Origin: Myxococcota bacterium
GTDB taxonomy: Bacteria; Myxococcota_A; Bradymonadia; UBA7976; UBA1532
Length of the DNA: 35,451 bases
Assembly: GCA_023150895.1 (NCBI GenBank)
Contig: JAKLJY010000087.1
Span: forward strand, 1 to 35,451
Direction: 5' to 3'
Shown here: positions 26,788 through 34,488 of the stretch, one piece after another
Layout: each line of letters starts with the position of its first letter
Numbering within the stretch: position 1 is the stretch's first letter
The notes under the pieces: model-generated
Seen by the model: the letters and a program-made list of their open reading frames with translations, nothing else
Databases searched by the model: none
What the model was told of the DNA's origin: nothing
Position numbers and translations under genes: made by a program

Positions 26788-27153
26788 ATGGACCTAAACC
26801 CGCAGGAGGCCGCCGTGCTCAGCGGTCTCTCCGAGCGGACGCTACGCGCGATGCTCAAGGACGGCCGCCTGCTTGGGCGCGCGGACGTGGCCGAGTGGCT
26901 CGCGACCCACCGCGGCCCACGCCTCAAGCACCCCACCGCCGCGATCATCGCCTGCCCGTCAGACGACTGTCACGACATCTGCGCCGGTGAGCTGGGTGGG
27001 GTCGGCCGGAACAACGGTTCCTGCGGAACGCAGGATAAGGACGATCGGCCGCACGCCCGCGGCTACCTCGCCGGGAAGGCCTCCCTGAGTGCCCCCGGGT
27101 GGGGCCAGATCTGGTTGACGAACCGACCGACCGACGCTCTTCGGTCATCGTAG
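26788..27153 (+). CDS. Small HTH (excisionase/MerR-like) DNA-binding protein between convergent variable genes
   Basis: 121 aa from ATG 26788, with AGGTGG about 6 bp upstream; GTG 26779 is an alternative. Residues 1-45 read as an excisionase-type winged HTH: LNPQEAAVLSGLSERTLRAM, then GRADVAEWLATHRG. The rest (ACPSDDCHDICAGE and onward) resembles no domain and its codons look less gene-like. The stop at 27151-27153 lies inside the inverted 3' element of the opposing gene, so the C-terminal half could be fortuitous. It sits alone between two inverted copies of the DGR 3' element, where DGR loci sometimes carry accessory genes. It is not an Avd-type accessory protein. A role in regulating or recombining the locus is speculation. 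Confidence 0.45.
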   Translation: MDLNPQEAAVLSGLSERTLRAMLKDGRLLGRADVAEWLATHRGPRLKHPTAAIIACPSDDCHDICAGELGGVGRNNGSCGTQDKDDRPHARGYLAGKASLSAPGWGQIWLTNRPTDALRSS

Positions 27154-27241
27154 CTGCCGACGGTCGCCATTGACCATGACTCCGAGGACCGAGGGCCTAT
27201 GGCCGAGCTCGGGGGGCGGGGAGGACGACGCGGAAGCCGAC
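27127..27241 (-). repeat. Conserved 3' element downstream of VR4 (inverted orientation)
   Basis: Read on the minus strand: GC-rich IMH-like tract, CCGAGCTCGG palindrome at the gene end, stop TAG (27199-27197), then the GGTCCTCGGAGTC region and GCGACCG, and the conserved 27-base block closed by CGGTCGG. It is inverted relative to the copy at 26581-26705, so the small HTH gene is bracketed by inverted repeats. Confidence 0.65.
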
Positions 27242-30200
27242 GAAGCGGTCTCGGCTGGCAGGCATCCACCTGAAACGGACGGCGGCGCGCACGTTTCTGG
27301 CGACGACGTTCCAGGAACCACCACGGATGACGCGGACGTCGCCGCGCTCGGGGCCGGCAAAGTCGGGCAACGCTGAGGCGGGGTAGCCGGCATGCCTGTC
27401 GCTGGTCCACTCCCAGACGTTGCCCAGCATGTCGTATAGGCCCCAGGAGTTCGGTCGTTTGCCGCGGACCGGCTGCGGCCCGCATTTCTTCATGCTCGGG
27501 TACTGCTTGTTGGTCCAGTCCGCGCAATCGTAAGCGCCGTTGTACCATGCCTCGCTGTTGCCGCCGTACCACGCAATTGCGTCGAGAATCGGTCCGTCAT
27601 ACGGACCCTTCACGTAGAGCGGACCGGCGTAGGTCGACGCCCGAGTGCCCGCCCGGACGGCGTACTCCCACTCGGCCTCGGTGGGCAGCCGGTAGCCGGT
27701 GCAGGTGGCGTCGAGCCGGACGTCCTGGCACATGTACGAGCCGGTCGCCGGTACGCCCGTGCAGCCCTGCAGCGTGTAGCAGGCGGCTCTCGAGTCCGGG
27801 TCACGGGTCGTCAGCGCGTTTGCGTAGGCCACGGCATCGAACCAGCTCACCGTCTCGACGGGGCATGTGTCCCCACAGGCCCGGAATCGAGACGGGGCGC
27901 TTCCCATGACCGCCTTCCACTGGCCCTGCGTGACCTCCGTCTCGGCCATCCAGAAGTCGCTGACCGTGGCGTCGTGGGCGGTCTCGTCGTCGTCCGGTTC
28001 GTACCCCGAGCCGCGATCGGTCGGGCTCTCTTCGGCGCCCATGCGGAACGTCCCGCCCCGAATCGGCAGCATGGCGGGGCGGAAGCGCGTCTCCGGCAGC
28101 GGGTCGAAGCCGCGGACACGCACGCAGTACTGCATGCCACGTGCGTCGTCGACGCAGGTGAACCCTTTCGCTTCGGCCGCCGCGACGGTGTCGAACTCCT
28201 CGGCGACGAGACTGGCCAAGAAGGCCTCGAGCCATAGCGCCCGGTCGCGCTCGTCCCATACGCCGAACTCAGCCGCAAGCCGCTCGGCCTCTTGCCGTCT
28301 CTCCGGCCGGAAGCCCACCCACAGAAGCGTACCGCCGAGGCCTCGCGTTTGGCCGACCGGCTGCGTCGCCCAATCGAGAGCCTTCTCGCCGACGGCTACG
28401 CCCACAAGCCGAAGGAGGCGCTCGGTCGGGTCCGGGCCAGTGGGAGGCAGGTCGAACGCCGGCCCGCGAATTCGCGCGTCGGACCAGAGTTCGGTCAGGT
28501 CCGACGCACGGCCGCGTGGCCGCCGGAGCGCCCGCGCGAGCGCCGGCCAGTCACCCGCCCGGTCGACCACCGTGGCACCCACTGGCACGTTCTCGAGCTC
28601 CCCGTTCGCGATGATCAGCCGTGACCCGGCCGCGGGCGCGGCTTTGTCCCCAAAGACGATCAGCGTCGCCGCCCCCGTGTCGAGCAGCGTCATCCCGAGA
28701 TAGCGCGCCGCCGGTTCCGTGTCAGCCGCCGCGAGCCAAACGTGCACGGCCGCGGCAGGCGTCACTGCATCGCCCCGCTGGCCGCACAGCCACGCGGAGA
28801 GGCCATCGACGGTCGTGGTGCACGAGCGACGCGCCCAGTCGACCCGCGCGACCTCACCGTCGGCGGCTTTCACGGTCGCGGTCGGCCAGGGCGCGCGGCC
28901 GACCGACCACGCCCCGACCCCGGCGGCCTCGACGAAGGCGCCGGCTGGCCGCTCGCCGGTCTCGTCGAGCTTCGGCGGCGTCGCGCGGCTCAGGATGCTC
29001 AGGAGCAGCGCGACGGCCGCGCCCCCGGCGAGTCCGGCGCCGACGAAGCCCCGGCCCGAAGCGACACGCCTCTCGTCGGGGAACACCGGGCCAGGATGCG
29101 GGCTCGCGGGCCAGAGCGGCCGCAACAGACTGCGGTGCTCGAAGTCGAGTGGCCCGGCCTCGCCCCAGACCCAGGGGAGTGTCACGACGTCCGCCGCCGG
29201 GGGCGCGAGCTCGCCGCTGGTGTCGCGCCATCCGAGCCCGCCGGGACACAGCCCGACGAGCGCCGAGACGATCAACTCGGCGCACGCGTCTCGCAGGGCG
29301 TGAAGCGTACGCACGGCCTCTCGCAGCGCCGCCGGCTCATTGCTGGCGGTCAGTGTGAGCACGGCGCGCGCGGCGCGGTGATGCTGCGTGTCCCCGGCGA
29401 TGACCAGCCGCCGATTCCACTCGCGGCGCGCGGCCTCGCGGGCGGAGTCCTGCACGAAGAGCCAGCGCAACAGGGCGGTGCGCTCGTCGCGCCCAAAGCG
29501 GACGCGGTCGTCGGCCCCGCGCACGTCCGCCACGGCGGCCAAGGTCTCAGCGGCAGTCAACCGCAAACCGAACGTCCGCGCGATCTCGATGGCGTCGTTC
29601 ACGCTCGGTGGGGCGGGTGCGAGCGCCAGCGTCGCGCGCAGGCGCAGCAAGTCTGCGTCGTGCGTCGTCGCCGAGGGCGCGCGTCGCGGCGTCTCGCCGG
29701 CCAGCCAGGGCACGATGTGCGCGACGGGCAGGCGGGGCACGCCCGGCGAGACGGGCCACCGCGTTGCGGCGCTCCCCTCCGGCTCGAAGATGGCCAGCGC
29801 CGGCCAGTGACTCAGCGCGCGGCGCACGGCCTCGAGGGCGGGCGTCTCGCCATCGCGCAGGCGGTCCCGCCAGAGGCGGCCGTCCGTGAGGATGGCCACG
29901 CGGGCCGCATCTCGGTGTTCGCCGAGTTCGTCCGGGTGCAGCCTGCGGCGCGCCGCGTCCACCAGGGCCTCCGGCACGCCCCAGAAACCCCGCCGCTCCA
30001 CGGGCAGGCCGGCGCGGGCCAGGGTCGACTCGACCTCGGCGGCCAGCGCGCTCAGCTCGGGCTGCCCGGCGAGCGTGGCATCATCCACCCAAAGGTGCAC
30101 CTCGCGGTGGTAGGTTTCGCGGGCGTACACGACCTCGGGTACGCCCGCGTTCCACGCCGTCGCCCGCACCGAGGCGGCGACGTCCAGGCGGCGCGAGACG

Positions 30201-31036
30201 TCCTCGGACACGAACCGACCGATGCCCCAGACGAGGGTGTCCTCGGCGCGCGGGTCCAGGTGAACGCGCGCCGGCCGCTGGCTCGGGGGCAGCAGCGCGA
30301 TCGGTCGAGTGCTCGGGGCCGGCGTCTCGGGGTCCGTGGCCTCGACATCGGCCAGGACGCGTCGGCGGTAGGCGAACCACGCGATGGCCGCCGCCGCGGC
30401 GATGGCGAGCCCGCCGAACAGGTACAGTGCCCACGGCCGCTCGGCGGTCGTGACGCTCACGCTGGGCAGGACCGTCTCCCCGGGCTCGCCGCGCGGGATG
30501 TCCGCAGGGGCGGGCGGCGCGCTCGCGGGTTCGGTCGAGGGTGCTGCCGTGGATGGTGCCGATGGCGGCGGACCGGCTTCGGACGGTGCGGGCCGCGGAT
30601 GACCGAGCGCCCAGATCTCGAACGCGAGGAGCGCGCAGGCGGCGAGGCCGAGCAGGAGGCGCCGAAGCAGCCGCAGGCGCGGCGCGGGCGTTGCGGCCGA
30701 CGCCGTGCCTGACGGGCCCGTCGCGTGCCTCGCCGCCGCCTCCGTGACGCCGGACCCTTCTTCCGTACGCGCGTCGGGCGCCGCCGGCTCGGCTTGCCGG
30801 GCCAGTCGCGCGGCGAAGGCCGCCCACGCCTCGTCGAACGCGGCGTCATCCCGGCCTTTCACGACGACGGCCCGGGCGCGCAGCCGGGCCTGATCCAGCG
30901 TGAACCCCTCGGCCTCGCCCGCCACGAGCACGTGATGCAGTGCGGCACGGAGCGCCGGCTCCCGGGCGCGGTCGAGAGGCGCGAGGACCGCGATCAGGGC
31001 GTCGACGTCGTCGTGGGTGAGGCGGAGGGGCGCCAC
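27197..31036 (-). CDS. Membrane-anchored vWA-like - FGE-fold protein, DGR-type variable protein 4
   Basis: 1279 aa from GTG 31036, 3 bp after the MoxR stop. Residues 1-80 form a helical domain. TM1 (~124-144) and TM2 (~202-223) flank a Pro/Ala-rich loop. From ~255 comes a degenerate vWA-like domain (RRLDVAASVRATAW, EVHLWVDDATLAG; no intact MIDAS), a common partner of MoxR ATPases. TM3 is at ~660-682. An FGE/SUMF1 fold occupies ~989-1279 (LPIRGGTFRMGAEESP, YRLPTEAEWEYAVRAG, RGGSW, GFRVVLP) without catalytic Cys in the final segment. Arg-rich flanks before TM1, after TM2 and before TM3 put the vWA-like part in the cytoplasm and the FGE outside by the positive-inside rule. The hypervariable segment is 1233-1265. 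Likely an extracytoplasmic, diversified sensor signalling to MoxR and the SEFIR protein. Confidence 0.85.
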   Translation of the reverse strand: MAPLRLTHDDVDALIAVLAPLDRAREPALRAALHHVLVAGEAEGFTLDQARLRARAVVVKGRDDAAFDEAWAAFAARLARQAEPAAPDARTEEGSGVTEAAARHATGPSGTASAATPAPRLRLLRRLLLGLAACALLAFEIWALGHPRPAPSEAGPPPSAPSTAAPSTEPASAPPAPADIPRGEPGETVLPSVSVTTAERPWALYLFGGLAIAAAAAIAWFAYRRRVLADVEATDPETPAPSTRPIALLPPSQRPARVHLDPRAEDTLVWGIGRFVSEDVSRRLDVAASVRATAWNAGVPEVVYARETYHREVHLWVDDATLAGQPELSALAAEVESTLARAGLPVERRGFWGVPEALVDAARRRLHPDELGEHRDAARVAILTDGRLWRDRLRDGETPALEAVRRALSHWPALAIFEPEGSAATRWPVSPGVPRLPVAHIVPWLAGETPRRAPSATTHDADLLRLRATLALAPAPPSVNDAIEIARTFGLRLTAAETLAAVADVRGADDRVRFGRDERTALLRWLFVQDSAREAARREWNRRLVIAGDTQHHRAARAVLTLTASNEPAALREAVRTLHALRDACAELIVSALVGLCPGGLGWRDTSGELAPPAADVVTLPWVWGEAGPLDFEHRSLLRPLWPASPHPGPVFPDERRVASGRGFVGAGLAGGAAVALLLSILSRATPPKLDETGERPAGAFVEAAGVGAWSVGRAPWPTATVKAADGEVARVDWARRSCTTTVDGLSAWLCGQRGDAVTPAAAVHVWLAAADTEPAARYLGMTLLDTGAATLIVFGDKAAPAAGSRLIIANGELENVPVGATVVDRAGDWPALARALRRPRGRASDLTELWSDARIRGPAFDLPPTGPDPTERLLRLVGVAVGEKALDWATQPVGQTRGLGGTLLWVGFRPERRQEAERLAAEFGVWDERDRALWLEAFLASLVAEEFDTVAAAEAKGFTCVDDARGMQYCVRVRGFDPLPETRFRPAMLPIRGGTFRMGAEESPTDRGSGYEPDDDETAHDATVSDFWMAETEVTQGQWKAVMGSAPSRFRACGDTCPVETVSWFDAVAYANALTTRDPDSRAACYTLQGCTGVPATGSYMCQDVRLDATCTGYRLPTEAEWEYAVRAGTRASTYAGPLYVKGPYDGPILDAIAWYGGNSEAWYNGAYDCADWTNKQYPSMKKCGPQPVRGKRPNSWGLYDMLGNVWEWTSDRHAGYPASALPDFAGPERGDVRVIRGGSWNVVARNVRAAVRFRWMPASRDRFVGFRVVLPAPRARP
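27242..27340 (-). repeat. DGR-like variable repeat VR4
   Basis: 33 codons in the gene for the membrane-anchored FGE protein, gap-free against VR1-VR3. Variable codons are mostly NNC/NGG (GAC, GTC, AAC, GCC, AGC, TTC, CGC, AGG, TGG). A few framework codons differ synonymously (CGT, AGA, CCT), suggesting a separate template or an older divergence. Confidence 0.75.
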
Positions 31037-31039
31037 GGG

Positions 31040-31975
31040 TCAGGAGAGCTTCAGTTGCTTCAGGTCGTCCGAGTCTTTGATCAGTACGCCGACGGCGGGC
31101 AGGGCCTCGGCCGGCAGCGAGGCCAGCCCTCGCGTCTGCGCAGGCGGCAGCGCCGCCAGGACGCCGAGCCACGCCAGCAGCTCGCCGGTCGCGGGCTTCT
31201 TGCGGAGCTGCAGGTCCCGCAGGGCCCAGAACTGCTTGAGCGCCGCCTCGCGCAGCGACGCGTCCAGCGGTGTCTCCGTGGCGGCCAGATGGACCTCGAC
31301 CGCCTTGCGGACAAGCGCCTCGTCGAACTCGATGAAGTGGAACACACACCGCCGCAGGAAGGGCTCGGGCAGGCGGCGCTCGCTGTTGCTCGTGATCACC
31401 ACGAGCGGAGGCGGGTTGGGCGCGCGCTTCTTCTCTCCCGTGACGGGCGAGACGATCTCGTGCTGGTCGAGCTCGCTCAACAGATCGTTGGGGAAGTCGC
31501 GGGGCGCCTTGTCGATCTCGTCGATGAGCACCAGGGCGGGCCCTCGGGCGTCGTACGCCTTCCAGAGCGGGCCTGGGACGAGGTGGTGGCGCTTCTTTTT
31601 CTCGTCCGGCGTCGCCTGCGGATCGTTGGCCGCGCGGAAGTAGGAGACGGCGTCGAAGGACACCGTCAGGTCCGCGGCCGTGGACGTCGACTTCACGTCC
31701 AGCCGGAAGAGATTGTCCTCGGGGAGGCCGAAGTACCAGCGCAGGTAATGCGCCACCTGCGTCTTGCCGGTGCCCGGCTCGCCCGCGAGCAGGAGCGGCT
31801 GCGACAGGGCCAGGGCTACGTTCACGGCCTCGACCAGGGCCTCGGAGGGCTGGAAAAGGTGCGCCGACGCGGCGAGATCGCGGAACAAGGGGCGTGCACG
31901 GCGATGAGCGAGGGCCTCGGGACGCGGCTGGGCGCCCTCGGGCGAGGGCGTGGGGTCGAGCAGGCGAAACGTCAT
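31040..31975 (-). CDS. MoxR-family AAA+ ATPase
   Basis: 311 aa. Walker A GEPGTGKT at 65-72, Walker B LVLIDEIDKAPRD with D152-E153, sensor 1 VVITSNSERRLPEPFLRRC with the arginine finger region, and a helical C-terminal lid. MoxR proteins are cytoplasmic ATP-driven remodelers that work with vWA-domain partners. Here the next gene, 3 bp downstream, encodes a vWA-like protein. The start overlaps the SEFIR gene stop by 4 bp (ATGA), so the three products are made together. The arrangement resembles the vWA-MoxR ternary conflict systems described for multicellular bacteria. The ATPase likely couples the diversified sensor to the SEFIR effector, which is inference. Confidence 0.92.
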   Translation of the reverse strand: MTFRLLDPTPSPEGAQPRPEALAHRRARPLFRDLAASAHLFQPSEALVEAVNVALALSQPLLLAGEPGTGKTQVAHYLRWYFGLPEDNLFRLDVKSTSTAADLTVSFDAVSYFRAANDPQATPDEKKKRHHLVPGPLWKAYDARGPALVLIDEIDKAPRDFPNDLLSELDQHEIVSPVTGEKKRAPNPPPLVVITSNSERRLPEPFLRRCVFHFIEFDEALVRKAVEVHLAATETPLDASLREAALKQFWALRDLQLRKKPATGELLAWLGVLAALPPAQTRGLASLPAEALPAVGVLIKDSDDLKQLKLS

Positions 31976-34194
31976 GGGATGGGCGCTCCTGTGCGCAGGG
32001 CGTGCAATAACACACCGAAGCTCTGGTCGTGGCCGTGCTGGAGCAGGCGGGCGGTGAGCGCATGGCCTCCGAGCGTTCGCGCGAGCAGCAACTTGCGGAG
32101 GGTCTGCCGATCCGTCGCCGCCATGGCCCCGATGTGCGTGCTGAGATAGTCCTTCATCTCGTCGTCCGTGACGGTCGACACGGCCGGCAGCACGCGATAG
32201 CCGACATGCTCGTCGTCATCAATCTCGAAGGCGTCGCCGGCCCCCTCGGGCAGCATCCCCTCGTGCGAGCCGAACCAGACGGTCGCGAACGGGGCCCGCG
32301 CCCGGATCATCGCGGCGGAGAACGCCCGCGCGGCATTCATCCACGCCGCTCGGAACGCGTCGTCCCCCAGCGGCACGACGCCCCAGTCGAGCACGAGGAG
32401 GCGCTGCAGGTGTGTCGCCCCGATCCCGAACAGGCCCCGGCAGTGCACGACGCGGGCGTCCGCGTCGCCGCCGCCCGCAAAGTCGGTCAAGTGCGCGTCG
32501 AGGACGCCGGGCCAGTCGCCGCCCGCGTGGGTGCGCGTCGCAGCCGGGTCGCCGAGCGGCAAGTGCTGAACCGCCAGGCGCCCCGCCAGCTTGCGCTCGA
32601 GATCGGACTTGAGCAGCGCGCCGAGGCCGAAGACATCGTCTGCACCATGGCCGACGACGGCGAGGAACTGCCGTTTGCCGCGATTGCTCACGAAATCCAG
32701 AAACGCGCCGCGTTGCTGGATTCGGTCCAGCTCGGTACTTGCGTCGACCCGCCGGCCGCCGAGCGTGGGGAACGACCAGTGCGCATAGACTCCGTAGGCG
32801 CGAAGTGCGGGCGAGTATGGCTCGGCTCGAAGTCTCGAGGCCACCGCCCCCGGCGTTTCACCGCGCCTGAGCAGGCCCTCGAGCGCCGGCACCAAGGGTG
32901 AGCTCGCCGGCGGGTCGTCGCTCGGGCAGGGCTCGAAGATCGCCGCGGCGCGCCGCCCCGCGAGGAGCTCGCCGGGCGGTGGCACGTGTGCGCCCCGCAC
33001 CCAAAGGAACTCGGTGCCGGCATTCGACGTGGCGGCCGCCGCCTGCGACTCGGGCGGCGCCAGCACCAGACAGACATGGTACGGCTGCACCAGCGCCGCC
33101 GCCGAGGCGACGATGATGAGACGATTCGCGCCGTGGTACTCGGTCGACCAGTGTTCGAGCGCGCTCCTCAGCGCGTCGGCCTCCGCCAGGGCTCCGGCGG
33201 CGCCGCCGGTCACGATGGCCACGGTGGGCGTCTGCGAGACCAGGACCTCGCGGTTCCCCGACCGGGTCGGTGTCGTCAGCTCCAGCGTCCAGCGATGCGG
33301 CGCCGCGCAGAGGGGCAGCGTTTGCTCGGCCGCCCGGAAGCAGGCGCGCCACCAGTCGACCTGAAACAGGTCGCGGTGGGCATCGGAGACGCCGAGGCGC
33401 AACACGATGGGCTTGCGCATGGGCTCGATATCGCCGGTGAGGCCGCGGAAGACCTCTTCCACGATGCCCTGGTCGGGGAACAGCGCCCCCCAGGCGTGCA
33501 GATCGGGCTGGGCGGCCACCTGGGGGGACCACACCCCCATGCGCTGCGGCGGCGGCGTCGGTCCTTTGTCCCAGGTATAGGTGCGGGCCACGGCGCCCGT
33601 CTGCGTGCGCGCCAGCTGCACGGACAGCAGGGGCCGTCCATCCATGCGCTTCGGCACCCCCGGCACGGTCGGGTCGGGCACTGGGAAGGGCGGCGCGTTG
33701 GCAGGCCGAACGCTCAACGTTCGAGTCCCGACGACCAGCGGCGCGTTCGGCTTCTGGTCGGTCAGGACCCGATACAGGTCCCAGAAGGCCGGCGGCAACG
33801 TGTAGACGGCGCGGTGACCGCGCATGACGGCCGGCACGTGGTCCAGCGTCCCGCCGGCGGGCAGGACCGGGATGAACTTCCCGGTGTTGTGCTTCTCCTC
33901 GTAGAGCGCGCCGGAGATCAGCCAGGCCTCGTGGTTCACCCCGCGCCCTTCGTCGGGCGGCGCTTTGCCCTCGAAGCGCGCCCGGTAGGTCGGCGTGCAG
34001 ACCATCAGCACGTGCGTCGCCGCCTCCAGGTTGTCCTGCATCCAGCGAATCCAGCCCTCCTTCGGCGGGTGATCATCGCGGTCCGTCACGACCTCCAGGC
34101 CGCGGCCGCGCAACGCCTCGGCGAGGCCCCAGACCCAGTCGCGGTGCGCGTCGCCGTCGTGGCTGTAGCTGATGAACACCTTCGCGTCGGTCAA
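31972..34194 (-). CDS. SEFIR/TIR-family protein with CHAT-like and inactive-STAND-like regions
   Basis: 740 aa from TTG 34194, preceded by AGGTGAGG. Residues 1-150 form a SEFIR/TIR fold: AKVFISYSHDGDAHRDWV, LEVVTDRDDHPPKEGWI, THVLMVCTPTYRARF and NHEAWLISGAL. The middle (~190-480) vaguely follows CHAT-protease layout (LRLGVSDAHRDLFQVDWW, later AIFEPCPSDD with a candidate Cys) but lacks the HGH histidine motif, so activity is doubtful. From ~500 (RQFLAVVGHGADDVFG) a Rossmann-like region lacking a Walker A resembles the inactive STAND module of MoxR-linked proteins. It heads the SEFIR-MoxR-vWA/FGE operon and is probably its adaptor or effector. SEFIR is clear; the other two domain calls are tentative. 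Confidence 0.75.
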   Translation of the reverse strand: MTDAKVFISYSHDGDAHRDWVWGLAEALRGRGLEVVTDRDDHPPKEGWIRWMQDNLEAATHVLMVCTPTYRARFEGKAPPDEGRGVNHEAWLISGALYEEKHNTGKFIPVLPAGGTLDHVPAVMRGHRAVYTLPPAFWDLYRVLTDQKPNAPLVVGTRTLSVRPANAPPFPVPDPTVPGVPKRMDGRPLLSVQLARTQTGAVARTYTWDKGPTPPPQRMGVWSPQVAAQPDLHAWGALFPDQGIVEEVFRGLTGDIEPMRKPIVLRLGVSDAHRDLFQVDWWRACFRAAEQTLPLCAAPHRWTLELTTPTRSGNREVLVSQTPTVAIVTGGAAGALAEADALRSALEHWSTEYHGANRLIIVASAAALVQPYHVCLVLAPPESQAAAATSNAGTEFLWVRGAHVPPPGELLAGRRAAAIFEPCPSDDPPASSPLVPALEGLLRRGETPGAVASRLRAEPYSPALRAYGVYAHWSFPTLGGRRVDASTELDRIQQRGAFLDFVSNRGKRQFLAVVGHGADDVFGLGALLKSDLERKLAGRLAVQHLPLGDPAATRTHAGGDWPGVLDAHLTDFAGGGDADARVVHCRGLFGIGATHLQRLLVLDWGVVPLGDDAFRAAWMNAARAFSAAMIRARAPFATVWFGSHEGMLPEGAGDAFEIDDDEHVGYRVLPAVSTVTDDEMKDYLSTHIGAMAATDRQTLRKLLLARTLGGHALTARLLQHGHDQSFGVLLHALRTGAPIP

Positions 34195-34488
34195 ACCTCA
34201 CCTCCCGTGCGGGTTCTACACGACTGCGCGGTGGTCGGGAAGCCGGCCGTGGCCCGGCGAATGCGAAGCCGATGGTTGGTCGCGCTTTTACGGGCGAGAC
34301 GATGCGCGGACCCCAGGTCAGGGCCGGTACGATGTCCGCCGCCGTTTGATGCCGATCGGGGGATGAAGCCCCGTCGGTTCGGCGCGGAGGCCGGTCCGTT
34401 CGGCGACCCGCATCTGGAGAGCCCGGGCCTGACTCCGTCGTCGCCGGGGGGGCGGGCGTGACGAATACCCGCCACCCCGATCACGCGC
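34195..34488. promoter_or_regulatory. Intergenic region upstream of the SEFIR-MoxR operon
   Basis: 294 bp between two minus-strand genes with no convincing ORF. It should contain the operon promoter. TAGAAC about 20 bp before the TTG start (minus strand) is a possible -10, but no good -35 lies 17 bp further up. I see no template repeat, RNA gene or strong terminator here. Confidence 0.35.

Noticed and set aside
27010-27030. GGAACAAC followed by GGTTCC as a possible piece of template repeat
   Set aside because: Only a few bases match; the framework codons around RGGSW and VRAA are absent, so it is not a template repeat.
28742-30712. 656-aa plus-strand ORF opposite the vWA-like/FGE gene
   Set aside because: Shadow frame; Arg/Gly/Ala rich without motifs, while the minus strand has TM segments and an FGE domain.
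27197-31036. Catalytic formylglycine-generating enzyme activity for the FGE domains
   Set aside because: The Cys pair used by true FGEs near the C-terminus is missing in all four proteins; the segment is variable, pointing to a binding role.
32986-34461. 491-aa plus-strand ORF opposite the SEFIR gene
   Set aside because: Shadow frame; the SEFIR fold lies on the minus strand.
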